Shown in pieces: positions 18,701 to 26,698 of a stretch of 64,000 bases of DNA. Each line of letters opens with the position of its first letter. Within the stretch, counting starts at the first letter, position 1. Origin of the DNA: Motilibacter aurantiacus. GTDB lineage: Bacteria > Actinomycetota > Actinomycetes > Motilibacterales > Motilibacteraceae. A model generated the notes under the pieces. The model was not told where the DNA came from, searched no databases, and saw only the letters and a program-made list of their open reading frames with translations. The stretch spans positions 423,906-487,905 of the forward strand of contig NZ_JAANNO010000002.1 in NCBI RefSeq assembly GCF_011250645.1. Direction: 5' to 3'. A program made the position numbers and the translations under genes.

Positions 18701-19580
18701 GTGGACGCCGCTGGCGAACCTCTCGACCAACCAGGGCCGCTTCTACGTCTACGACTCGCTGCTGTCGGAGTTCGCGGCGATGGGCTTCGAGTACGGCTAC
18801 TCCGTCGTGCGCCCCGAGGTCCTCGTGCTGTGGGAGGCGCAGTTCGGCGATTTCGTCAACGGCGCCCAGACGATCGTCGACGAGTTCATCTCCTCCTCCG
18901 AGCAGAAGTGGGGGCAGCGCTCCTCCGTCGTGCTGCTGCTGCCGCACGGCTACGAGGGCCAGGGGCCGGACCACTCCTCCGCGCGCATCGAGCGTTTCCT
19001 CCAGCTGTGCGCCGAGGACAACATGACGGTCGCCGCCCCCACCACCCCGGCGAGCTACTTCCACCTGCTGCGCTGGCAGGCATACCACGAGCCGCGCCGC
19101 CCGCTGATCGTCGCGACGCCGAAGTCGATGCTGCGCCGCAAGGAGGCGGTGTCCGGGCCGGAGGAGTTCACGTCCGGCACGTTCCGCCCGGTCATCGGCG
19201 AGGAGGGGCCGGTCGACCCCGAGCGCGTGGACCGGGTGCTGCTCTGCGCCGGCAAGGTCTACTGGGACCTGGCAGCCGAGCGCACGCGCCGCTCGGACGA
19301 CCGGACCGCCATCGTGCGCGTGGAGCAGATCGCGCCGCTGCCGGCCCGGGAGATCCTGGAGGCGGTCTCGCGGTTCCCCAACGCCGAGCTGGTCTGGGTG
19401 CAGGAGGAGCCGGGCAACCAGGGGGCCTGGCCGTTCGTGCTGCTCAACCTGCCGGACCAGCTGCAGGGTCGGCAGATCCGGCGCGTCTCGCGCCCGGCGT
19501 CTGCCTCGCCCGCGGTCGGCTCGCACAAGGCGCACGAGGCCGAGCAGCGCGAGCTGGTCGCGGCCGCGTTCGACCGCTGA
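15741..19580 (+). CDS. kgd: Multifunctional 2-oxoglutarate dehydrogenase/decarboxylase (KGD)
   Basis: Actinobacterial fusion of the E1 (thiamine diphosphate) and succinyltransferase (E2-like) activities of the TCA cycle. In the 1279 residues, the E1 N-terminal helix comes first ([20 protein letters not shown], about 14-33), then a Pro/Ala/Ser linker (about 55-170), the acyltransferase domain (about 180-400; [20 protein letters not shown] and the active-site [11 protein letters not shown]), then E1 (about 410-1279; [52 protein letters not shown]). GTG 15741 is the start. Unlike true E2 there is no lipoyl domain, as is normal for KGD; it works with a separate E2. In this family the FHA protein GarA inhibits it; no garA is nearby. 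Confidence 0.97.
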   Translation: MSQSPSPQDDPTEGFGPNEWLVAEMYEKYLQDPASLDKAWIGFFEDFKHTHGDTGPNGASRPAAPAPSSSSSSSSASSSAPAQRTAPSQRPAPQGTTAPPPSAPAPTPTAAHPVAPGARADAPTTTTPAAAPVPSATPSAAREVSTTPNQPPRPAATQAKAGGSSVTPLRGPAARVVTNMEASLEVPTATSVRAVPAKLLIDNRIVINNHLARGRGGKISFTHLIGYAVVRAVQGMPDMNVSYGEADGKPAVIGPEHVGLGLAIDISKPDGTRQLLVPAIKAADTMDFAQFWAAYEDIVRRARGGKLTADDFAGTTISLTNPGTIGTVHSVPRLMKGQGTIVGVGAMDYPAEYQGASPETLARLAVSKVLTLTSTYDHRVIQGAQSGEFLRRVHLLLLGEDGFYDDIFRALRIPYEPIRWAADVAWSHENDVTKQARVQELIHAYRVRGHLMADTDPLEFRQRSHPDLDITNHGLTLWDLDREFATGGFGKKPMATLRDILGVLRDSYCRRVGIEYMHIQDPEERRWIQSKVESPHTKTDTQEQLRILRRLNSAEAFETFLQTKFVGQKRFSLEGGESLIPLVDALLSEAADAGLDEAAIGMAHRGRLNVLANLAGKSYAQIFREFEGNQDPKSVQGSGDVKYHLGTQGTFTANSGAKCKVYLAANPSHLEAVDPVLEGIVRAKQDRLNKGGGESGYTVLPVLIHGDAAFAGQGVVAETLNLSQLRGYRTGGTVHVVVNNQVGFTTSPASSRSSFYSTDVARMIQAPIFHVNGDDPEACVRVARLAFEFRQKFRKDVVIDMVCYRRRGHNEGDDPSMTQPLMYSLIEQKRSVRKLYTEALIGRGDITVEEAEQALRDFQEQLERVFNETRETGAAGSGALEAPDEQRQTGHAHALPTAVSPEVIKRISDAHVAMPEGFTVHPKLRSLLERRAAMSTEGGIDWAMGELYAFGSLLLERVPVRLAGQDSRRGTFVQRHAVLTDRHTGDEWTPLANLSTNQGRFYVYDSLLSEFAAMGFEYGYSVVRPEVLVLWEAQFGDFVNGAQTIVDEFISSSEQKWGQRSSVVLLLPHGYEGQGPDHSSARIERFLQLCAEDNMTVAAPTTPASYFHLLRWQAYHEPRRPLIVATPKSMLRRKEAVSGPEEFTSGTFRPVIGEEGPVDPERVDRVLLCAGKVYWDLAAERTRRSDDRTAIVRVEQIAPLPAREILEAVSRFPNAELVWVQEEPGNQGAWPFVLLNLPDQLQGRQIRRVSRPASASPAVGSHKAHEAEQRELVAAAFDR

Positions 19581-19581
19581 C

Positions 19582-19755
19582 GTGTACGCCAGCGACCGGG
19601 GGATCGAGGAGCTGGAGACCAGGAGGGGTGACGAGGAGGTCACCCTGGCCTGGCTCGCCGAGCGGCTGCGGCTCTTCGTGGACCTGAACCCCGAGCACGA
19701 GGTGCCGATCGAGCGGCTCGCCACCTGGCTGGCGCGCGCCGACGACGAGGACTGA
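19582..19755 (+). CDS. DUF6104 small protein
   Basis: A 57-residue protein starting GTG 19582, one base after the kgd stop. It reads VYASDRGIEELETRRGDEEV, then LAWLAERLRLFVDLNPEHEVPIERLATWLARADDED in two halves. A mini-protein with the same DRGIEEL...RRGDEEV...WLAE.L..FVDLNP pattern is found behind kgd in many actinobacteria (DUF6104). It is acidic and helical with no signal peptide. The position suggests translational coupling to kgd, but the function is unknown. Identity rests on my memory of the family plus synteny. Confidence 0.75.
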   Translation: MYASDRGIEELETRRGDEEVTLAWLAERLRLFVDLNPEHEVPIERLATWLARADDED

Positions 19756-19800
19756 GGCCTGCCGGCGCGCAGCGGCCGGGCGCCGTTCGACGAGCGGCCG

Positions 19801-20501
19801 GTGCGCCGGGTCGAGCGGTCTCCCGACGCGGTCTACGACCCCGCGGACTGGCCCTACACCCTGCCGCCCGTCGCGCAGCTGCTGCGCGACGGGCTGGACC
19901 TCGCCCCGGGGGTGACCTTCCTCGTCGGGGAGAACGGCTCGGGCAAGTCGACCCTGGTCGAGGCCGTCGCGGCGGCATACGGGCTCAACCCCGAGGGCGG
20001 GTCGCGCAACGCCCGGTTCTCGACCCGGGCCACCGAGTCCGGCCTCGGCTCGGTGCTGCGCCTGGTGCGTGGTGCCGGTGGTCGGCAGTGGGCGTTCTTC
20101 CTGCGGGCCGAGACCATGCACGGTCTCTACACGTACCTCGAGTCCGTCGGCATCGGCGGGCTGCACGAGCGCAGCCACGGCGAGGGTTTCCTCGAGGTGC
20201 TGCGCACGCGGTTCGACACGCCGGGGTTCTACGTGCTGGACGAGCCGGAGTCCGCTCTGTCGTTCTCCTCCTGCCTGGCGTTGATGGGCGTCCTCGACGA
20301 CCTGACCCGCGCCGCTCGCAGGTGCTGTGCGCCACCCACTCCCCGCTGCTCACCGCGCTGCCCGGCGCGACGATCCTCGAGCTCGACGACGACGGGCTCC
20401 GGCAGGTCGAGTGGGGTGAGCTGGCGCTGGTCGACCACTGGCGGCGCTACCTCGGCGACCCGGGCGCGTACCTGCGGCACGTGCTGGGGGTGACGGGCTG
20501 A
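19801..20501 (+). pseudogene. AAA/ABC-type ATPase broken by a single-base frameshift
   Basis: A protein of the predicted-ATPase group (YbjD/SMC-like AAA). The first frame gives VTFLVGENGSGKSTLVEAVA (Walker A, about residues 38-57), a Q-loop region (GGRQWAFFLRAETM) and the Walker B FYVLDEPESALSFSSCLALM. After LDDLTRA (about 20313) homologous sequence continues only in another frame: SQVLCATHSPLLTALPGA, then ILELDDDGLRQVEWGELALVDHWRRYL, to the stop at 20501. Restoring one G in GCCGCTCGCAG (20311-20321) would rejoin the frames. No slippery heptamer is present, so programmed shifting is unlikely. GTG 19801 is the best start (CTG 19759 also possible). Sequencing error or recent loss cannot be told apart here. 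Confidence 0.8.
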
Positions 20502-20679
20502 GCGAGCCGGTCGCCGGCCTCGCCGGAGCTTGGAGGCGGGACGCGGACCACTGGACGGACAGCGTTGTCGGACAGCCTTCGTCGCCTCGTAGCCTTTGCG
20601 TCACGATCCGTTGTCCTGCCGGTACCTCGGCCTGTTTGCGTGGGACGCGTTCCCTTCGCGCCCCTATGACGAGGTGTAT

Positions 20680-23600
20680 GTGATCCCGCTCCGACAGGCC
20701 GCGCTGCGCGGCGTCGTCCCCCTCACGCTCGCCGGGCTGGCCGTCGGCGGGCTCACCGCTCCGGCGGCCCAGGCCGCGTACGACATCCCGGACCGCGCCG
20801 AGGACCTGGCGCAGTACGTCGACCCGCTCATCGGCTCGGCCAAGGACGGCAACACCTACCCCGGCGCCGTCCGCCCGTTCGGAATGATCTCCTGGAGCCC
20901 GACGAGCACGACCGGTGACCAGACGAGCACCGGCGCCGCCAACGGCTACCAGTACAACGTCACCCGCGTACGCGGCTTCAGCCTCACCCACGTCAACGGC
21001 GCCGGGTGCAACCCGGGCGCGGCCGGCGACGTCCCGATTATGCCCTTCGCCGGCGAGGTCAGCTCCTCCCCGACCGCGGACGTCCGCGACCAGGTCTACG
21101 CGTCGAACTTCTCCCACGCGGACGAGCTCGCCGAGCCGGGCCGCTACAAGGTGAAGCTCGCTTCCGGTGTCACCAGCGACCTCGCCGTGACGACCCGGGC
21201 GGGCATCGGCGAGTTCGACTTCCCGAAGGGCGCTGCGGCCAACCTGCTCTTCCGCGTGTCGAACTCGCTCAACGGCAGCGAGGACGCCGAGATCGACATC
21301 GACGTCGCGAACCAGCGGGTCACCGGCTCCGTCCTCACCGGCGCCTTCTGCGGCCGGCGCGCGAACGGCGGGGTCAACAACCGCAAGAGCTACTACCGGC
21401 TCTACTTCAGCGCCTCGTTCGACCGGGCGTTCTCCGGCACCGGCACCTGGGTCGACAGCACGCTCACCAAGGGCGGCACCACGGCCCGCGGCGGCGAGGG
21501 CTACGCCACCGGCGCCGCGCGGCAGGGCAGGGGCTCCGGCGGCTACGTCAGCTTCGACACCTCGACCGACACGGACGTGCAGATGCGCATCGGCATCTCG
21601 TACGTCAGCCTGGCCGGCGCGGAGCAGAACCTCGCGAAGGAGATCAAGCGCCGCGACACGGTGGCCAGCGTGGCCGCTGACGGCTGGGACGCGTGGAGCA
21701 AGGTGCTGCGCAGCGTGGAGGTGGCCGGCGGCTCGGACGCGGAGCTGACGAAGCTCTACACCGCGCTCTACCACGCCTACCTGCAGCCGAACGTCTCCAG
21801 CGACGTCGACGGCCGCTACCTCGGCAGCGACTTCCGCGTCCACTCGCTCGAGCCCGGCCAGGGCGCGCAGTACGGCAACTTCTCCGGGTGGGACCAGTAC
21901 CGCGCCCACACCCAGCTGCTCGCGCTGCTGCAGCCGCGGATCGCCGGCGACTTCGCCCAGTCGCTCTTCAACCTCGCCAGGCAGAACGGTGGCGTCTGGG
22001 ACCGCTGGGTGCACGTCAACGGCCCGACGCACGTCATGACCGGGGACCCGTCGGCCCCCACCCTCGCCGGCATGTACGCCCTCGGGGTGCGCAACTTCGA
22101 CGTGCAGGGGGCGTTCGACTCGCTCGTGAAGCAGGCGACCGTGCCGCACCCGAGCGGCCTGTCGGACGCCGGCTGCCCCGGCCAGTGCGAGGGGCAGCGC
22201 CCGAACCTCGCCGAGTACCTCCGGCTGGGATACGCGCCGCAGGACACCTGCCACTGCTGGGGAGGCGCAGCGGAGACGCTCGAGGACGCGACGGCCGACT
22301 TCGGGCTGGCCGACTGGGCCAGGCGGCTCGGCCGCGCCTCCGAGTACTCCACCTTCATCGACCGGGCCGGCTGGTGGCGCAACACCTTCAACCCGTCGGC
22401 CGGCGCGGAGGGCGGCTATCAGCAGGCCCGCCGCTCCGACGGCAGCTGGCACTGGCCGTTCAGCCCCACGAGCGACGTCGGCTTCGCCCAGGGCACGAGC
22501 GCGACGTACACCTGGATGGTCCAGCACGACGTCTCGGGCCTGGCCGCGGCGATGGGCGGCAGGGACAGGGCAGCGGCTCGGCTGGACACGTTCTTCCACC
22601 GGCCCGACGGCTCCTGGGCGACCGGCGGCGACGCCTTCCGCTACGACCCGACCAACGAGCCGGGCATCCACACCCCGTGGCTCTACAACGCGCTCGGCCA
22701 GCCGTGGAAGACGCAGGAGACGGTCCGCGCCATGGCCCGCCTCGTCTACGGCACCGGCCCGACCGGCCTGCCCGGCAACGACGACCTCGGCACCATGTCG
22801 GCGTGGTACGTCTTCGCCGCGCTCGGCATCTACCCCCAGACGCCCAGCACCGCTGACATGCTCCTCTCGAGCCCCGTCTTCGAGCGCGCCTGGGTCCACC
22901 GCGCCGGCGGCCCGACCGTCACCATCACGGCGCCACAGGCGTCGGACGAGAACGTCTACGTCCAGCGGGTGTCGGTCAACGGCAAGCCGGGCTACACCCG
23001 CTCCTGGCTTCCGGAGTCGCTGTTCCTGAACGGCGGTACGGTGACCGTCGAGGTCGGCGCCACGGCCAACACCGCGTGGGGCTCGGGGGCGGCCGACCTC
23101 CCGGTCGACCGCGTGCCCAGCGCGCCCACGCCCGTGCCGAACCTCCCGGCCGCCTGCGTCGTGCAGGGCGACTACTGCCTGCAGTCCCTCGCCGGCCAGT
23201 ACGACGTCGACGGCGTCACGACCGACGACGACATGAGCCAGGGCGTCTTCGGCACCAACGGCTGGAGCTGGCCCGCGGAGCTGCTGCCGGCCCCGGGCGT
23301 CGGCACGGCGGCGGGCCGGCCGTACCTCTTCCCCGATACCACGGGCACGGCCGGGAACTTCCTGTCCGCCCGCGGCCAGACCGTCTACCTCACACCGGGC
23401 CGCTACTCCGCGCTGCACGCGGTGACGGCCTCGCACAACGGCAGCTTCCGCGGCGACGTGACGGTGACGTACTCCGACGGCACGACCTCGAAGGCCTCGC
23501 TGCTGTCGACCGACTGGGCGGCGGCGAGCCCGGCGTACGGCGAGGAGACCGCCCTCGACGTCCCCACGCGTCACCGCAACACCGGCATCCACGACGGGCT

Positions 23601-23718
23601 CCGCGTCCGGATGTGGCACGTGCCGCTGGCGGTCGACAGCACCCGGACAGCGGTGTCGATCACGCTGCCGAGCCTGCCGAACCTCAAGGTCTACGCGCTG
23701 AGCGCCCGGACGGCCTGA
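20680..23718 (+). CDS. Secreted GH92 family alpha-mannosidase-like glycosidase
   Basis: The GTG 20680 start gives 1012 residues with a signal peptide (VVPLTLAGLAVGGLTAPAAQA, cleavage near residue 32). Mature sequence starts AEDLAQYVDPLIGSAKDGNTYPGAVRPFGMISWSP, the usual GH92 N-terminal beta-sandwich opening. The alpha/alpha barrel contains SGWDQYRAHTQLLALLQP and the C-terminal signature PGNDDLGTMSAWYVFAALGIYP, both diagnostic. Characterised members are Ca-dependent exo-alpha-mannosidases. After about residue 820 an extra 190-residue beta-rich domain with a Cys pair (ACVVQGDYCLQ) follows, resembling a carbohydrate-binding or cell-surface module. Substrate linkage cannot be inferred. A strong terminator follows. 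No transport genes for mannose are adjacent. Confidence 0.93.
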   Translation: MIPLRQAALRGVVPLTLAGLAVGGLTAPAAQAAYDIPDRAEDLAQYVDPLIGSAKDGNTYPGAVRPFGMISWSPTSTTGDQTSTGAANGYQYNVTRVRGFSLTHVNGAGCNPGAAGDVPIMPFAGEVSSSPTADVRDQVYASNFSHADELAEPGRYKVKLASGVTSDLAVTTRAGIGEFDFPKGAAANLLFRVSNSLNGSEDAEIDIDVANQRVTGSVLTGAFCGRRANGGVNNRKSYYRLYFSASFDRAFSGTGTWVDSTLTKGGTTARGGEGYATGAARQGRGSGGYVSFDTSTDTDVQMRIGISYVSLAGAEQNLAKEIKRRDTVASVAADGWDAWSKVLRSVEVAGGSDAELTKLYTALYHAYLQPNVSSDVDGRYLGSDFRVHSLEPGQGAQYGNFSGWDQYRAHTQLLALLQPRIAGDFAQSLFNLARQNGGVWDRWVHVNGPTHVMTGDPSAPTLAGMYALGVRNFDVQGAFDSLVKQATVPHPSGLSDAGCPGQCEGQRPNLAEYLRLGYAPQDTCHCWGGAAETLEDATADFGLADWARRLGRASEYSTFIDRAGWWRNTFNPSAGAEGGYQQARRSDGSWHWPFSPTSDVGFAQGTSATYTWMVQHDVSGLAAAMGGRDRAAARLDTFFHRPDGSWATGGDAFRYDPTNEPGIHTPWLYNALGQPWKTQETVRAMARLVYGTGPTGLPGNDDLGTMSAWYVFAALGIYPQTPSTADMLLSSPVFERAWVHRAGGPTVTITAPQASDENVYVQRVSVNGKPGYTRSWLPESLFLNGGTVTVEVGATANTAWGSGAADLPVDRVPSAPTPVPNLPAACVVQGDYCLQSLAGQYDVDGVTTDDDMSQGVFGTNGWSWPAELLPAPGVGTAAGRPYLFPDTTGTAGNFLSARGQTVYLTPGRYSALHAVTASHNGSFRGDVTVTYSDGTTSKASLLSTDWAAASPAYGEETALDVPTRHRNTGIHDGLRVRMWHVPLAVDSTRTAVSITLPSLPNLKVYALSARTA

Positions 23719-23730
23719 CGTCGCGACCCG

Positions 23731-23762
23731 ACGGCCCGTCACGCCCTCGCGTGGCGGGCCGT
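23731..23762. terminator. Bidirectional hairpin between GH92 and sodX genes
   Basis: ACGGCCCGTCACGC (23731-23744), loop CCTC, GCGTGGCGGGCCGT (23749-23762): 14-bp stem with one T-G wobble, between convergent genes. Confidence 0.8.
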
Positions 23763-23800
23763 CGTGGTCCCGGCGTCACGAGGGGGGAAGGGCAGCCCGG

Positions 23801-24136
23801 TCAGGAGCCGGAGCGGGCGCGCCACAGCGGCCGGTAACGCCAGAGGACGACCCCCTCGACGTCCTCCGGGGGCACCGGACGCCCGATCGACCAGGAGTCG
23901 GTCCCCTCCCCCGGGTTGTCGCTCTCCACCCACCAGCCGTCGGCGTCACGCAGACCCGCGCGCTTGACCGCGAGCGGCCGGCCCGGCAGCCGGACGACGA
24001 CCAGGTCCCCCACCCGGGGAGTACGACCGCGCAGCACCAGCAGCCGGTCCCCCGGGTGCAGCGTCGGCAGCATCGAGCGGCCCGCCACCTCGACGCGCCA
24101 CGGCCGGGGCAGGCGGCGGGAGGGGCGTACCGGCAC
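23801..24136 (-). CDS. sodX: Nickel superoxide dismutase maturation protease (S26 family)
   Basis: The 111-residue signal-peptidase-like protease is expected to remove the N-terminal leader of pro-SodN so that His1 can bind nickel. It carries the catalytic serine in GRSMLPTLHPGDRLLV (S21) and the general-base lysine in PLAVKRAG (K58), the two S26 boxes, but no transmembrane anchor, as usual for SodX. GTG 24136 is preceded by GGAGG. It is divergent from sodN at 24214 with a 77-bp shared spacer, so the two can be controlled together. Assignment rests on motif plus adjacency. Confidence 0.9.
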   Translation of the reverse strand: MPVRPSRRLPRPWRVEVAGRSMLPTLHPGDRLLVLRGRTPRVGDLVVVRLPGRPLAVKRAGLRDADGWWVESDNPGEGTDSWSIGRPVPPEDVEGVVLWRYRPLWRARSGS

Positions 24137-24141
24137 GGCGT

Positions 24142-24155
24142 GATCCTCCAGGATC
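24142..24155. promoter_or_regulatory. Inverted repeat at the sodX ribosome-binding site
   Basis: GATCCT-CC-AGGATC is a perfect 6-bp-arm palindrome overlapping the sodX GGAGG. It may be a repressor site or an RNA hairpin that hides the ribosome site. Inference. Confidence 0.4.
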
Positions 24156-24184
24156 GATCGGCTGCGGGCAGGGGTAGTGTCGCG

Positions 24185-24196
24185 GAGTCAAGACTC
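24185..24196. promoter_or_regulatory. Inverted repeat just upstream of sodN
   Basis: GAGTC-AA-GACTC, perfect arms, 18 bp before the sodN start and just downstream of a possible -10 TAGTGT (24175-24180). It is a candidate operator for nickel-dependent control. It does not match the TTGC/TGCAA-type Nur box I know, so the regulator is unknown. Confidence 0.45.
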
Positions 24197-24213
24197 TCCG
24201 AGCGGAAGGATGG

Positions 24214-24624
24214 GTGCCCGTGTTCGCGCGCCTGCTCGCCCCCCGCACCACCGTCTCCGCCCACTGCGACCTGCCGTGCGGCGTCTACGACCCGGCTCAG
24301 GCCCGCATCGAGGCCGAGTCCGTGAAGGCCATCTGCGAGAAGTACCAGCAGAACGAGGACCCGGTGTTCCGCACCCGCGCCCTCATCATCAAGGAGCAGC
24401 GCTCCGACCTGGTCAAGCACCACCTCTGGGTGCTGTGGACGGACTACTTCAAGCCGCCGCACTTCGAGAAGTACCCGCACCTGCACCAGCTGTTCAACGA
24501 GGCCACCAAGCTGGCCGGCGCCGCAGGCGGCAAGGGCACGGTCGACCCGGCCGAGGCGCAGAAGCTGCTCGACAAGATCGCGGAGATCGACACGATCTTC
24601 TGGGAGACCAAGAAGGCGGCCTGA
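24214..24624 (+). CDS. sodN: Nickel superoxide dismutase (proenzyme)
   Basis: Converts superoxide to O2 and H2O2 in the cytoplasm as a homohexamer. GTG 24214 gives 136 residues. A 16-residue leader (ending TTVSA) precedes the nickel hook HCDLPCGVYDPAQ; after cleavage His1, Cys2 and Cys6 bind nickel, all present. The rest forms the four-helix bundle (IEAESVKAICEKYQQNEDP, LVKHHLWVLWTDYFKPPHFE). An AAGGA ribosome site lies a few bases upstream. The maturation protease gene is divergent and adjacent. A long hairpin terminates the gene. Confidence 0.98.
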   Translation: MPVFARLLAPRTTVSAHCDLPCGVYDPAQARIEAESVKAICEKYQQNEDPVFRTRALIIKEQRSDLVKHHLWVLWTDYFKPPHFEKYPHLHQLFNEATKLAGAAGGKGTVDPAEAQKLLDKIAEIDTIFWETKKAA

Positions 24625-24644
24625 CCGCCCGGCAGCCCCGTCGT

Positions 24645-24674
24645 ACGCCCTCCCGTCCCCGGACGGGAGGGCGT
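24645..24674 (+). terminator. Hairpin after sodN
   Basis: 14-bp complementary arms ACGCCCTCCCGTCC (24645-24658) and GGACGGGAGGGCGT (24661-24674) with a very short loop, 20 bases after the stop. Confidence 0.8.
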
Positions 24675-24690
24675 CGGCCTTCCCGGCGCC

Positions 24691-24746
24691 GGCCAGGACG
24701 GCCAGGACGGCCAGGACTTGGCCAAGCGCAGGACTTGGCCAAGCGC
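24691..24746. repeat. Tandem repeats upstream of the DeoR gene
   Basis: Three copies of GGCCAGGAC (24691-24717) run into two copies of the 17-base unit AGGACTTGGCCAAGCGC (24713-24729, 24730-24746). Each 17-base unit contains the perfect palindrome CTTGGCCAAG, so the region offers two identical, in-phase palindromes about 27-43 bp upstream of the -35 box. This is the kind of array a regulator could bind. Confidence 0.7.
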
Positions 24747-24772
24747 AAGCGAATGGCGCTTCCACCTACGCA

Positions 24773-24801
24773 TTGACAAGCGTTCTCGAAACCGTTGTAC
24801 T
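24773..24801 (+). promoter_or_regulatory. Sigma-70-type promoter of the DeoR gene
   Basis: Consensus -35 TTGACA (24773-24778), 17-base spacer, -10 TGTACT (24796-24801). The GTG start is at 24808, seven bases after the -10, so the transcript is probably leaderless, beginning at or next to the start codon. Confidence 0.75.
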
Positions 24802-24807
24802 CCCCGG

Positions 24808-25740
24808 GTGAGCGAAGCCGGCAGCCCGCGACACGGAGACGACCGGCGCCCCCCGTCCGAGGACCGGCGCGGCGGGCTGCGGCGCGAGCGGATGCTCTCC
24901 ATCATCCGCGACTGCGGCTTCGTGAGCGTGACCGACCTGTCGACGATGTTCGGCATCTCGACGGTGACGGTGCGCACCGACCTGGACCGGCTCGCGTCAC
25001 GCGGCCGGGTGCGGCGCGTACGCGGCGGGGTGGTCGCCGAGGACCTCTCCCACTCCGAGCGTCCCTTCGAGGAGACGCAGTCGCGCGGCGCCCTGGAGAA
25101 GTCGGCCATCGCCGAGGCCGCGGCCGCCCTCGTCAGCAGCGGCGAGACCCTCGTCCTGGACGTCGGCTCCACCACCACGGCGCTGGCCCGAGCCCTGGTC
25201 GCGCGCGAGGAGCTGCACGACGTCGTGGTCGTCACCAACGGCCTCACCATCGCCACGACCCTCGAGCCGGCCATCCCGCGCTTCACCGTCGTCCTCAGCG
25301 GAGGCACGCTCCGCCCGCTCCAGCACTCGCTGGTCGACCCGCTGGCCGACGCCGTCTTCGACCGTGTCCACGCCGACACGGCGTTCCTCGGCTGCAACGG
25401 CGTCCACGCCGACGCCGGCATCACCAACGTCAACCTCCCCGAGGTGGGCGTCAAGGCGCGCGCCCTCCAGTCCGCCCGCCGGCGCATCTGCGTCGCCGAC
25501 GGCTCGAAGATCGGGCACGTCGCGCTGGCCCGCATCTGCCCCGTCACCGACGTCGACCTGCTCATCACCGGCCCCTCCGCTCCCGAGGACGTGGTCGAGG
25601 CGCTGCGGGCACGGGGCGTCGACGTCGACGTCGTCGACATGCCCTCCTCGCTGCTGGCCGGGCTGCCGGCTCCGGCCGCCGAGCCGGCCGGCGCGTCGGC
25701 GCACGCGGTCCTCAAGGCCCGGGACGCGCCCGACGGGTGA
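24808..25740 (+). CDS. DeoR family transcriptional regulator
   Basis: The 310-residue protein has an N-terminal DeoR helix-turn-helix (about residues 25-85; RRERMLSIIRDCGFVSVTDL, FGISTVTVRTDLDRLASRG) and a C-terminal sugar-phosphate-sensing DeoR domain (about 100-265; LVLDVGSTTTALARALV, VTNGLTIATTLE, FLGCNGVHADAGITN, VADGSKIGHVALARI). These usually repress sugar-catabolic operons and release DNA on binding a phosphorylated sugar. GTG 24808 sits directly behind a strong promoter without a ribosome-binding site. No sugar operon is adjacent, so the target may be distant or itself. The last 35 residues are Ala/Pro-rich and not part of the fold. Confidence 0.92.
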   Translation: MSEAGSPRHGDDRRPPSEDRRGGLRRERMLSIIRDCGFVSVTDLSTMFGISTVTVRTDLDRLASRGRVRRVRGGVVAEDLSHSERPFEETQSRGALEKSAIAEAAAALVSSGETLVLDVGSTTTALARALVAREELHDVVVVTNGLTIATTLEPAIPRFTVVLSGGTLRPLQHSLVDPLADAVFDRVHADTAFLGCNGVHADAGITNVNLPEVGVKARALQSARRRICVADGSKIGHVALARICPVTDVDLLITGPSAPEDVVEALRARGVDVDVVDMPSSLLAGLPAPAAEPAGASAHAVLKARDAPDG

Positions 25741-25814
25741 CCGGGCGAGCCGGTCGGCCGTCGCCCCGCCGGGCTCCCGCACGGTGCGCGCGGGGGCCAC
25801 GCCCCGTCCGGCCG

Positions 25815-26657
25815 TCACACCGTGTACGGCAGCTTGAACGGGTTCCCCCCACGCTCCTCGAGCGCGAGCGTGAGCGTGTAGCCGACCAGCAGCACCATGT
25901 GCAGGACCCACAGCCAGAGCCCGACGGCGACGACCGCGCCGATGACGGTGAGCCCGCCGAAGGGCGCGCCGAGATCGAGCGGCAGGGCCAGGAACAGCAC
26001 GAACCCCTGCAGGAAGCCGCTGATGAACGACGCCGTCGTGAAGCCGGACCACAGCGCGGACGCCCAGGTGCGGGTCGACCGCCCCACCACCCGGTACGTG
26101 TAGCTCAGCGGCAGCGACAGCACGAGCCAGTCGGCGACGAGCGCGATGAAGACACCGAGCGCGGTGGGGCCCGGCCGCCCGCTGTCGAAGAGCCGGGCCA
26201 GCCAGGGGGTGGTGAGCAGCACGCCCATGACCGCCAGCGGGGCGAGGAGGAGCAGGGGCAGCGCGCGCAGCCGGCCGCGCCAGCCGGCGAGCGCCTCGGT
26301 CCGGCGCTCGAGCGCGAGGAAGCTGCGGCGCAGCCCCTCCCCGTAGAGCGAGGCCGGGAACGCGGCGATGACCGCCCCGAGCACGGACAGGTCGAGCGCC
26401 GCCTCGACGAGCGCGCGGGCGGCGTCCGGCGCGCCCAGCGCCTCGGGCAACGCCTCCCCCAGCGTCCGCGCCCACTCGTCGAGCTGGGCGTTGCCCACGG
26501 CCAGGCTGGCGGCCCAGACGGCGACCAGCAGGGACGGCACCACCGCGATGCCCGCGTAGAACGTCAGCCCCGCCGAGACGAGCGCCACGTCACGGCCCCG
26601 CAGTGCCCCGAAGGCGTCGCGCAGCAGCATGCGCAGGGCGAGCAGCGGCGACGACAC
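25815..26657 (-). CDS. YihY/BrkB family membrane protein
   Basis: The 280-residue inner-membrane protein has six predicted helices and the YihY/virulence factor BrkB pattern: an N-terminal DVALVSAGLTFYAGIAVVPSLL, a middle AFPASLYGEGLRRSF (where family members have the S.Y..L..A..R.Y motif), LPLSYTYRVVGRS, and a last TM pair ending HMVLLVGYTLTLALEE. Once annotated as RNase BN, the family is now seen as a membrane protein of unknown function, perhaps a transporter. ATG 26657 is 41 bases from the divergent GNAT gene start. The gene is convergent with the DeoR gene. Confidence 0.88.
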   Translation of the reverse strand: MSSPLLALRMLLRDAFGALRGRDVALVSAGLTFYAGIAVVPSLLVAVWAASLAVGNAQLDEWARTLGEALPEALGAPDAARALVEAALDLSVLGAVIAAFPASLYGEGLRRSFLALERRTEALAGWRGRLRALPLLLLAPLAVMGVLLTTPWLARLFDSGRPGPTALGVFIALVADWLVLSLPLSYTYRVVGRSTRTWASALWSGFTTASFISGFLQGFVLFLALPLDLGAPFGGLTVIGAVVAVGLWLWVLHMVLLVGYTLTLALEERGGNPFKLPYTV

Positions 26658-26698
26658 CGCCAGAGCCTCCCCAGCCCGCCGCGTCGTACGCTCCCGCC

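Noticed and set aside
14928..19724. A 1598-residue open frame on the minus strand
   Set aside because: It lies antisense to kgd and the DsbA-like gene and gives low-complexity Arg/Val/Gly text without a domain; such shadow frames are expected in very GC-rich coding DNA.
20305..20325. Programmed -1 frameshift in the ATPase gene
   Set aside because: The joining region lacks a slippery heptamer and downstream structure.
20350..23742. A 1130-residue minus-strand open frame
   Set aside because: Antisense to the GH92 gene, which has a signal peptide and clear family motifs; the shadow has none.
24691..24746. CRISPR array
   Set aside because: The repeats are 9 and 17 bases long and directly abut, with no spacers and no cas genes.
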